Below are positions 1-7,054 of a stretch of DNA of 64,000 nucleotides, piece after piece (position 1 is the stretch's first letter; each line of letters starts with the position of its first letter). Origin of the DNA: Cutibacterium equinum (GTDB lineage: Bacteria > Actinomycetota > Actinomycetes > Propionibacteriales > Propionibacteriaceae). The translations under genes and the position numbers were made by a program. The DNA is taken from NCBI RefSeq assembly GCF_028021195.1, contig NZ_CP115668.1:558001-622000 (forward strand). Direction: 5' to 3'. The notes below the pieces were generated by a model. The model saw nothing but the letters and a program-made list of their open reading frames with translations, was not told the DNA's origin and searched no databases.

Positions 1-1
1 G

Positions 2-1483
2 GAGCTCATTGACGCCGTCGGAACCGACTACGACATCGTGCACGGCGGGTTCGGGGGACCGACGAAATTCCCGAACGCCACCTTGTTGGACGCCTTGCTG
101 GTCAAGGGTGACCCGACCAGCCTCGACATGGCTCAGAACACCTGTGAGCATCTGGTCCGTGGTGGCATCTTCGACCAGGTCGGGGGCGGTTTCCACCGTT
201 ACTCCACGGATTCCCAGTGGGTTGTGCCCCATTACGAGAAGATGCTCTACGACAACGCGCTGCTGTTGGGAACCATGGCCCGCTGTTGGCGTCGTACCGC
301 CGATCATGACCCGGATCGACGCGCTCTGTACTCCCACGCCGCCCGTCGCACGGTGTCCTGGCTGGGCAGGGAGATGCGCCTGCCGAACGGCCTGTACGCC
401 GCTGGGCTCGACGCCGATTCCGACGACGCGGCGGGTCACACGCGCGAGGGCATCTACTACCTGTGGAATCAGGACCTCATCACCGACGCCCTGGGACCCG
501 AGGAGGCCGAGTGGTTGCGTCCGCTGGTGCACCTGGAGCCCTTTGACGAGAACGGTTTGGGCACCCTGCAACTGCGCGGACGGGTCGAGTGGGAGCGCAT
601 CAACGCCGACATGGACACCCTGCTGGAGGCTCGTGAACGTCGCAGCGCCCCGGCACGCGACGAGAAGGCCATCACCGCATGGAATGCCATGCTCATTGAC
701 GGTCTCGTCGAGGCCGGGATGATTCTGCGCGAATGGGCCTGGGTGCGGCAGGCTCGCGATCTGGCGGAGGCGCTGTGGTCGGCCCATTGGAATGACGGCG
801 ACCTGTTACGCACCTCCTTCCACGATCGTCCGGGAGCCCCGGCTGTCTGCGAGGATCACGCATGGTTGGCTCTGTCCTTCGCAGGTCTGGCCGGTGCGAC
901 GGGGGAGTCAGTGTGGCTTGAGCGCGCCGTCGAGGTCCTCGAGAAGGCCGTGATGCGCTTTGGTGCTCCCGATGGCAGCTTCCTGGATGCCGAGGGGTCG
1001 GACTTGCTGACGGTGACGGCTCACACCCTGACTGACGATGCGTGCCCCAGCGCGACAGCCGTCATGGTGATGGCGCTTCGCCGGGTGGGTCTCATGGCCG
1101 AGCGTGACGACTTCATCAGCCGTGCCGACGAGGCCTCCGCAGCCTTGCTGCCGGTGGTGGCGTCGACTCCACGGTTCGCAGGGTGGGCGCTGGCCGACTT
1201 CCTTGTTGCCGATGAGTCCCGTCGTGGTCTCAAGCCGGCGGGTGTCGTCATCGCTGACACCCAGGAGGAGCCCACGGATCTGGCCGCAGCAGCCTGGCGC
1301 ATGGCCCCGGCAGGATCGGCGATCATGCGTCGCGTCGGGGAGGGATCCGGGTTTGGTACGTGGTTCGAGGATCGAGCCCCACGTGACGGCCAGCCGACGT
1401 GTTGGGTGTGCCGTGGCACGGTGTGCTTCGAGCCGGTGACCGATTACCTGGAGCTCAAGGACCCGCTCTGGCGGCGAGCGTGA
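2..1483 (+). CDS. YyaL/DUF255-type thioredoxin-domain protein, 5' end outside the window
   Basis: This is the C-terminal 493 residues of a protein whose frame is open to the left edge, so the true start lies upstream. The visible part begins just before GGFGGPTKFPN, the glycine-rich turn that opens the alpha/alpha-barrel part of YyaL/SPATA20-like proteins (DUF255 thioredoxin fold followed by a six-hairpin glycosidase-like barrel). Other family stretches are the VRGGIFDQVGGGFHRYS and PHYEKMLYDNA motifs near residues 45-80 of the visible part. The family is usually about 600-700 residues, so roughly the thioredoxin domain is missing. The biochemical role of the family is not established. It ends 19 bp before the convergent prenyl transferase gene. 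Confidence 0.88.
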   Translation, partial: ELIDAVGTDYDIVHGGFGGPTKFPNATLLDALLVKGDPTSLDMAQNTCEHLVRGGIFDQVGGGFHRYSTDSQWVVPHYEKMLYDNALLLGTMARCWRRTADHDPDRRALYSHAARRTVSWLGREMRLPNGLYAAGLDADSDDAAGHTREGIYYLWNQDLITDALGPEEAEWLRPLVHLEPFDENGLGTLQLRGRVEWERINADMDTLLEARERRSAPARDEKAITAWNAMLIDGLVEAGMILREWAWVRQARDLAEALWSAHWNDGDLLRTSFHDRPGAPAVCEDHAWLALSFAGLAGATGESVWLERAVEVLEKAVMRFGAPDGSFLDAEGSDLLTVTAHTLTDDACPSATAVMVMALRRVGLMAERDDFISRADEASAALLPVVASTPRFAGWALADFLVADESRRGLKPAGVVIADTQEEPTDLAAAAWRMAPAGSAIMRRVGEGSGFGTWFEDRAPRDGQPTCWVCRGTVCFEPVTDYLELKDPLWRRA

Positions 1484-1502
1484 CCTCATGGACCCCGGCG
1501 GG

Positions 1503-2324
1503 TCAGCGACCGTAGCGCCGCTCCCGCTGGGTGAAGGAGCGCAGGGCCCGCAGGAAGTCGACTCTTCGGAAGTCAGGCCACAACGCCTCACAGAAGTAGA
1601 ACTCGGAGTGGGCGCTTTGCCACATGAGGAAGCCCGACAGTCGCTGCTCGCCTGAGGTGCGAATGATGAGATCCGGATCGGGCTGGCCGCGGGTGTAGAG
1701 GTGGTCCTCGATGTGGTCGATCTCGAGGGTTTGCGCCAGCTCAGCCAGGCTGGTGCCCTTCTCGGCCTCCTCGGCAAGCAGTGAGCGTACGGCGTCGCGC
1801 AGCTCGTGACGCCCGCCATAGGCCACCGCGACGTTGATGTGCATGCCGACGTGATCGGCCGAGGTGGCACCGGCGCGGCACAGGGACTCGGCCATGTCGA
1901 CGGGGAGCAGATCGAGGTCCCCGACTGCTTGGACCCGCCAACGTGGATTGTGTGCCAAGGAGTCGACGAGGGATTCGATGACCTTGAGTAGCGGCCCGAG
2001 TTCCCCTGTCTCGGCGCGTTGCAGGTTGTCGGTCGACAGCACCCACAGTGTGATGATCGGGATGCCGACGGCGTCGCACCAGGCGCAGAACTCCCGGAGG
2101 CGATCCGCGCCGGCCTCGTAACCGGCCACCAAGGGCTGCCCTGGGGCGTTGAGACGAGCCCAGCGGCGGTTGCCGTCAGCTAGTACGGCGACGTGCTGGG
2201 GAAGGCGATTGCGATCGAGTTGATCGAGCAGTCTCGCTTCGTAGGTGGTGTACAGCAGCCCGGACGGGTGTATGCGGTCGAGGGTTTCACTGACCTTCGA
2301 CAGACGGTGGTCCAGACTGCTCAT
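1503..2324 (-). CDS. short-chain Z-isoprenyl diphosphate synthase (UppS family)
   Basis: A 273-residue cis-prenyltransferase. The catalytic signature VAVLADGNRRWAR lies near residues 44-56, with the Asp that binds diphosphate. GGRHELRDAVRS and the C-terminal IIRTSGEQRLSGF and SEFYFCEALWPDF motifs are also intact. These enzymes condense isopentenyl diphosphate with an allylic primer in cis at the cytoplasmic face of the membrane. Actinobacteria commonly carry two: a short-chain Z-farnesyl diphosphate synthase and a decaprenyl/undecaprenyl synthase. The extended N-terminus before the catalytic motif fits the short-chain actinobacterial type better, but product length cannot be read from sequence alone. 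IspH, which supplies the substrate, is encoded 8 kb away. Confidence 0.9.
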   Translation of the reverse strand: MSSLDHRLSKVSETLDRIHPSGLLYTTYEARLLDQLDRNRLPQHVAVLADGNRRWARLNAPGQPLVAGYEAGADRLREFCAWCDAVGIPIITLWVLSTDNLQRAETGELGPLLKVIESLVDSLAHNPRWRVQAVGDLDLLPVDMAESLCRAGATSADHVGMHINVAVAYGGRHELRDAVRSLLAEEAEKGTSLAELAQTLEIDHIEDHLYTRGQPDPDLIIRTSGEQRLSGFLMWQSAHSEFYFCEALWPDFRRVDFLRALRSFTQRERRYGR

Positions 2325-2429
2325 GAGTCCAGAGTAGTCAGTGCTCGGTACGAACGGGCAGTGGCTCCCCTTGGGGAGGTCGAGATCGAGTCGCGGGCAG
2401 GCCTTGCCGGCAGGATAGGGTGGAGGTAG

Positions 2430-2449
2430 AACCTACCGAACCGTAGGTT
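2430..2449. promoter_or_regulatory. palindrome upstream of the hemolysin III gene
   Basis: The sequence AACCTAC-N6-GTAGGTT forms a 7+7 bp inverted repeat in the divergent intergenic region between the prenyl transferase and hemolysin III genes, about 30 bp before the latter's start. It resembles a small dimeric-repressor operator, but no cognate regulator is encoded nearby. Low confidence. Confidence 0.3.
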
Positions 2450-2477
2450 TGTTCAGGGGAGGGGAGGACCGCGCGTC

Positions 2478-3146
2478 ATGGTGCGTCATGGCAACAGCGG
2501 CGAGGATCGCGGTACTGCGCTCCCCAAACCAAGGTTGCGAGGATGGGTTCACACCGTGATGGCCCCGCTGATCTTGTTGGCCGGAGTTGGCCTCATGATC
2601 GCCACCCCGACGTGGGGTAACCGGTTCGCCGTGGCGATCTGGATGCTCACCGGGCTGGAACTCTTCGGCAATTCGGCGATCTATCACCGAGTGAGGTGGG
2701 GGGAGAAGGTCAAGGACGTCCTGCGGCGCATTGACCACGCCAACATCGCGGTGTTCATTGCTGGCACGTACACGCCGTTGGCGGTCTCGCTGACCACGGG
2801 TGCCTCCCGAGTGATCCTGTTGTCGATCATCTGGGCCTGTGCCCTGCTCGGGGTGGCCTTCCGGTTCGTGTGGAACGGCGTGCCCAGATGGGCGTCGACC
2901 CTCCTCTACGTCGTCATGGGGTGGACCGCTCTGTGGTGGCTACCGCAGTTCTGGCGTGTCGGTGGGCCGGCAGTCGTCATCCTGATCCTTGTGGGAGGGG
3001 TGTTCTACACCATCGGGGCACTCGCCTACGCCCGTCAGAAGCCCAACCCGTCACCCACCTGGTTCGGCTTCCACGAGGTCTTTCACAGTTGCACCGCGAT
3101 TGCCGCGATCTGTCATGCGGTTGCCATTGGCCTTGCCGTCATCTGA
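2478..3146 (+). CDS. hemolysin III family membrane protein
   Basis: A 222-residue protein with seven hydrophobic segments, the size and topology of the HlyIII/YqfA branch of the PAQR superfamily. Family signatures are NSAIYHRVRW (His near residue 72), the DHANIAVFIAGTYTP motif near residues 88-102 and the C-terminal FHEVFHSCTAIAAICH with paired histidines that usually bind a metal. Family members are integral membrane proteins; a hydrolase function is proposed from PAQR structures, and haemolysis was shown only for a few. The ATG at 2478 follows a short leader; a start slightly downstream is possible. It stands alone on this strand, 146 bp before phoH. Confidence 0.9.
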   Translation: MVRHGNSGEDRGTALPKPRLRGWVHTVMAPLILLAGVGLMIATPTWGNRFAVAIWMLTGLELFGNSAIYHRVRWGEKVKDVLRRIDHANIAVFIAGTYTPLAVSLTTGASRVILLSIIWACALLGVAFRFVWNGVPRWASTLLYVVMGWTALWWLPQFWRVGGPAVVILILVGGVFYTIGALAYARQKPNPSPTWFGFHEVFHSCTAIAAICHAVAIGLAVI

Positions 3147-3292
3147 CCGGCTGGTGAACTCTGGGCAAATGGCCGAAACGCCTGCTTCGCTGCCACTGGT
3201 TGGGCTCTAGGTTTGATGTCAGAGGGGCCGCTTCCGACGCCTCGACGACGTTTCCTTCCTCGATGCGACCTCTCACGTAACGGGAGGTTTTC

Positions 3293-4642
3293 GTGTCCGT
3301 CCGTCCAGAAGGCTTCGAGCGAGCCTACAGCCCGATCCCGGCGGCACCTGAGGGGAGGCGGACATACGTCATCGACACATCGGTGCTGCTGTCCGACCCT
3401 CGCGCCCTGCTCAACTTTGCCGAGCACCAAGTGGTGGTGCCGATCGTCGTCATCACAGAGTTGGAGGGCAAACGCCATCACCCGGAACTGGGACATTTCG
3501 CCCGCGCAGCGCTGCGAATCCTCGACAAGTTGCGCCTCGACAACGGCGGTCTCGTCGGTCCAGTGCCGGTCAATGATGAGGGAGGCGAACTGCTCGTCGA
3601 GCTCAACCACTCCGACCCGAATGGCCTGCCCGACGGATTCCGTCTCGGTGACAACGACACCCGGATCCTGGCGGTCGCCCAGAATTACCGGCTGGCCGGG
3701 CATTCCGTGGTCCTGGTGACGAAGGATCTGCCGCTGCGGGTCAAGGCCTCGGCCATCGGTCTGGAAGCTGAGGAATACCGGCACGAACTCGTTCCCGGCA
3801 GTGGCTGGACCGGGATGGTCACTCTCGAAGTTCCCGACGAGATGATCTCGACCCTTTATGAGGAGGGTCACGTCGTCGACTCGATCTTCGATGAGATTCC
3901 CGTGCACTCCGGACTCGTGCTCGAGGGGCCGAACGGCAGCGCCCTGGCCCGCAGGATGCCAGACGCCTCGGCCCGGCTCATCCCGACCGACCAGGAAGCT
4001 TTCGGTATTCGCGGCCGTTCGGCCGAACAGCGGGTTGCCCTTGACATGCTGCTCGATCCGCAGGTCGGCATCGTCTCCATGGGGGGACGTGCCGGTACCG
4101 GAAAGTCAGCCCTCGCACTGTGTGCAGGCTTGGAGGCGGTGCTGGAGCGTCAACTGCACAAGAAGGTCATGGTCTTCCGGCCGCTCTACGCGGTGGGTGG
4201 CCAGGATCTGGGCTACCTGCCGGGCGACGAGGGTGAGAAGATGGCCCCTTGGGGTCAGGCAGTCCTCGACACCCTCACCAGCGTCACGAACAACTACGTC
4301 ATCGAAGAGATCATGTCGCGTGGCATGTTGGAGATTCTGCCGCTGACTCACATCCGTGGCAGGTCTCTCCATGACGCCTTCGTCATTGTCGATGAGGCCC
4401 AGTCCCTGGAGCGCAACGTGTTGTTGACGGTGCTTTCGCGAATCGGGCAGAACTCTCGGGTGGTGCTCACCCACGACGTTGCCCAGCGCGACAATCTTCG
4501 GGTCGGTCGTTATGACGGTGTGGCAGCCGTCGTGGAAAGGCTGCGAGGACACGACCTGTTCGGCCACGTGACCCTCACCAGGTCGGAGCGTTCACCCATC
4601 GCCGCGTTGGTGACATCGATGATGGAGGACATGGTCGCCTGA
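3293..4642 (+). CDS. PhoH family ATPase with N-terminal PIN domain (PhoH2)
   Basis: A 449-residue two-domain protein. Residues about 20-165 form a PIN RNase domain (YVIDTSVLL with its first acidic residue, [16 protein letters not shown]), and residues about 235-449 form the PhoH ATPase with Walker [12 protein letters not shown] and Walker [10 protein letters not shown]. PhoH2 proteins couple ATP-driven RNA unwinding to PIN ribonuclease cleavage. The GTG start at 3293 is supported by a GGGAGG ribosome-binding site at 3282-3287. It is monocistronic here, without the small upstream AMMO/PhoAT-type antitoxin reported beside some mycobacterial PhoH2 genes: the preceding 146 bp show no convincing coding sequence. 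Confidence 0.92.
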   Translation: MSVRPEGFERAYSPIPAAPEGRRTYVIDTSVLLSDPRALLNFAEHQVVVPIVVITELEGKRHHPELGHFARAALRILDKLRLDNGGLVGPVPVNDEGGELLVELNHSDPNGLPDGFRLGDNDTRILAVAQNYRLAGHSVVLVTKDLPLRVKASAIGLEAEEYRHELVPGSGWTGMVTLEVPDEMISTLYEEGHVVDSIFDEIPVHSGLVLEGPNGSALARRMPDASARLIPTDQEAFGIRGRSAEQRVALDMLLDPQVGIVSMGGRAGTGKSALALCAGLEAVLERQLHKKVMVFRPLYAVGGQDLGYLPGDEGEKMAPWGQAVLDTLTSVTNNYVIEEIMSRGMLEILPLTHIRGRSLHDAFVIVDEAQSLERNVLLTVLSRIGQNSRVVLTHDVAQRDNLRVGRYDGVAAVVERLRGHDLFGHVTLTRSERSPIAALVTSMMEDMVA

Positions 4643-4702
4643 TCGTAGGGTCGCCTGATCGTCCGAGGGGACGGTGTGCGGCGTATCTGAAACAATCGGG
4701 GC

Positions 4703-5251
4703 GTGGCACCCAACCCCAGAGCCGGCATCAAGGACATGTTCTTGTCCCTGGCCGTCATCCTCGTCCCTGTGTTGCTCATCGTCTGGTTCTTCACCAAGAC
4801 ACCTGACGAGCCGAACATCCAGCAGGTCGACTGGAAACCCATGGTGGCCTCGGCGCGCACCCATGCCGGGTACCCAGTGCTGGCTCCCAAGGAGGTGCCC
4901 GAGGACTGGCGACCCACCAAGGCCAGGTACGCCAACAAGGGGGATCGCTGGGTGGGAGACACCGTTTCTGCGGGGAACCGGTGGGAACTGGGGTTCCTCA
5001 CCAGCGAGAACGTCTACCTGGCAGTGAACCAGTCCGATGAGCCGGCCCGAGCATTCGTCGCATCGGTGACGCGATCGGCGAGCGAGGAGGGGAAGGTCAA
5101 GGCAGGCCAGTACACCTGGACGAAGATGGTCAGCCCGGACGGTCGTACCCGTGCTCTGATGACGAAGGTCGGATCATCAACGGCCGTCATCGTGGCAGAC
5201 GCCGACTACCGGGTCTTGGCCGACTACGCGGGCATGCTGACGACGTCCTGA
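4703..5251 (+). CDS. DUF4245 domain membrane-anchored protein
   Basis: A 182-residue protein with one N-terminal transmembrane segment (about residues 12-30, VILVPVLLIVWFF) and an extracytoplasmic domain containing the DUF4245 hallmark stretch YPVLAPKEVPEDWRPTKARY near residues 58-77. The family is restricted to actinobacteria and has no known activity. It faces xseB-xseA convergently, separated by 17 bp. In many actinobacterial genomes a DUF4245 gene sits next to exodeoxyribonuclease VII genes, as here, but a functional link is not established. The GTG at 4703 is the first plausible start. Confidence 0.85.
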   Translation: MAPNPRAGIKDMFLSLAVILVPVLLIVWFFTKTPDEPNIQQVDWKPMVASARTHAGYPVLAPKEVPEDWRPTKARYANKGDRWVGDTVSAGNRWELGFLTSENVYLAVNQSDEPARAFVASVTRSASEEGKVKAGQYTWTKMVSPDGRTRALMTKVGSSTAVIVADADYRVLADYAGMLTTS

Positions 5252-5268
5252 CCCTGGCCGGTGGTGGG

Positions 5269-5505
5269 TCAGTCCTGGGAGTCCTCGGCCTGCGAGCGTG
5301 CTGCCTCGATGCGGGTGCGCGCCCCGTCCAGCCAGGTTTGGCAGATGTCGGCGAGCTTCTCGCCGCGTTCCCACAGCGTCATGGTCTCGGCCAGGGAGAT
5401 GCCGCCAGACTCCAGCCGAGTGACGATGCTCACCAGCTCGTCGCGGGCGGCTTCGTAGGGGATCTCGGGCTCTGCGGTGGTCGGCTCAGGCTGCTGGGCG
5501 CTCAT
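5269..5505 (-). CDS. xseB: exodeoxyribonuclease VII small subunit
   Basis: A 78-residue protein matching XseB: YEAARDELVSIVTRLESGGISLAETMTLWERGEKL, the helical region that binds several copies along the coiled coil of XseA. The complex degrades single-stranded DNA from both ends into short oligonucleotides. The gene's start overlaps the end of xseA by 4 bp, so the two are translationally coupled. Confidence 0.95.
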   Translation of the reverse strand: MSAQQPEPTTAEPEIPYEAARDELVSIVTRLESGGISLAETMTLWERGEKLADICQTWLDGARTRIEAARSQAEDSQD

Positions 5506-6758
5506 GAATCCTCCTGGGGCTGGGGTCGGTCGGGGGTGCGTCGGTCAAGGGAGTTGACGGTGACGCCGAGGGTGCCGTCGGACAGGTACACCGACAGAGC
5601 CGCTCCCGGACTGGTGTGGTCGACGGAAGCGATGGAGCCGCCGTCGGAGTCGGCAAGGATGGCGTAACCGCGGTCCAAGGTGGCCTTGGGAGACATGGCG
5701 CGGACGCGCTCGAGCATGTGATTGACGTCGCGGCTCTCGGCGTCCAGGGCACGATTGGTCGCCAGCCGCAGCCGTTGCAACGCCGAGTCGAGTTTCTCGG
5801 CAGCAATGTCAAGGGTGGCTGCGGGGTTGACCATCACGGGGCGGGAACGCACCTGGGCGAGGTGGGCGGCCTCGGTGTCGACCCATCTCGCGACGGCCTG
5901 TCGAAGCCGAGTTCTGGCCATGTCGATGGCTTGGGCTTCCTGCGATGCGTCCGGGACGATGAGCTTGCCGGCGTCGGTCGGCGTGGAGGCTCGCAGATCG
6001 GCGACGAGGTCGAGGATGGGATTGTCGCGTTCGTGACCGATGGCGGAGACGACCGGGGTTCGGGTGGCATAGACCGCTCGTACCAGGGCCTCGTCGCTGA
6101 AGGCAAGCAGGTCTTCCAAGGATCCGCCACCGCGGGCGATGACGATGACGTCAACAGTGGGGTCGGCGTCGAGGTCGGCGAGCGCCGCGATGATCTGCTG
6201 GGCTGCCATGGGTCCTTGTACCAGGGTGTTGCGCACCACGAATCGGGCGGCCGGCCAACGCAGGGTGGCGTGACGCTGAACGTCGCGTTCGGCATCAGAA
6301 CCGGCCCCGGTGATGAGCCCGATGCCCCGTGGCAGGACGGGGATCGGCTTGTGCAAGGCGACGTCGAAGAGTCCCTCGGCCTCCAGCAGACGCTTTCGCC
6401 TCTCCAACTGAGCCAGCAGCTGGCCCTCGCCGGTGGGAGTGATCTCGGAGATCTCGAAGGAGAGCCGGCCGCTTCGTGACCAGACCGTCGGGCGGATGAG
6501 CGCGGTGACCGTCATGCCCGACTCGATGGGTCCGGCAGAGTCGAGGACACGTCGATGGCAGGTCGCGGTGGCAGAAATCTCCTCGCTGGGATCCCGCAAG
6601 GTGAGGAACTGGGTGGGGCCGGAACGTCGGGTGACCTCGATGACCTGGGCCTGCACCCAAATGGCCCCGCAGCGTTCCACCCAGCCCTTGACGGCGTTGA
6701 CCACCCACGCCAGTGAGCGAGGGTTGTCAGCGGTGTTCGGCTCGGCCATGGTTGACAC
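5502..6758 (-). CDS. xseA: exodeoxyribonuclease VII large subunit
   Basis: A 418-residue XseA. It has an N-terminal OB-fold for single-stranded DNA (residues about 25-110, with IWVQAQVIEV), the catalytic core with GLITGAGSDAERDV and VIVIARGGGSLEDLLAF, and SAIGHERDNPILDLVADLRASTPTDA. A long helical region follows that binds XseB. The protein is soluble and nicks or degrades single-stranded DNA during repair. Forms a two-gene operon with xseB. The ATG at 6758 gives MSTMAEPN; an internal ATG four codons later is an alternative start. Confidence 0.95.
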   Translation of the reverse strand: MSTMAEPNTADNPRSLAWVVNAVKGWVERCGAIWVQAQVIEVTRRSGPTQFLTLRDPSEEISATATCHRRVLDSAGPIESGMTVTALIRPTVWSRSGRLSFEISEITPTGEGQLLAQLERRKRLLEAEGLFDVALHKPIPVLPRGIGLITGAGSDAERDVQRHATLRWPAARFVVRNTLVQGPMAAQQIIAALADLDADPTVDVIVIARGGGSLEDLLAFSDEALVRAVYATRTPVVSAIGHERDNPILDLVADLRASTPTDAGKLIVPDASQEAQAIDMARTRLRQAVARWVDTEAAHLAQVRSRPVMVNPAATLDIAAEKLDSALQRLRLATNRALDAESRDVNHMLERVRAMSPKATLDRGYAILADSDGGSIASVDHTSPGAALSVYLSDGTLGVTVNSLDRRTPDRPQPQEDS

Positions 6759-6990
6759 GCTATCTGAGGGTGACGACGCTGTGTCATCAGGGAGATGTGC
6801 CCCGCAGCGAACAGGTGTGCCATGACGGGAAGTACCTGCGGCACCGCGGCTTGGGGAACTCCTGGGTCTTCTACGGGGTAATCGTGCCGAGGCTCATGAT
6901 GATGTGTTCCTGGGGGCGCGGCTCAGAGGGTGCGGTGATCCAGCGGCGCGGTGTTGTAGAGGCATGGTGATCCAGTGGCATCGATAAGTC

Positions 6991-7021
6991 CGGGCCGTCT
7001 CCCGCGAGGGGAGACGGCCCG
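6991..7021. terminator. strong hairpin between xseA and the YncE/phosphoesterase gene
   Basis: A perfect 13-bp stem (CGGGCCGTCTCCC at 6991-7003 pairing with 7009-7021) with a 5-nt loop. It lies 34 bp past the stop codon of the minus-strand gene ending at 7055, so it is most likely that gene's terminator. No long T tract follows. The DNA from 6759 to 6990 upstream of xseA shows no further gene that I can support. Confidence 0.75.
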
Positions 7022-7054
7022 GGCGTCATGAATGGACCCCATCAGATCATGTGA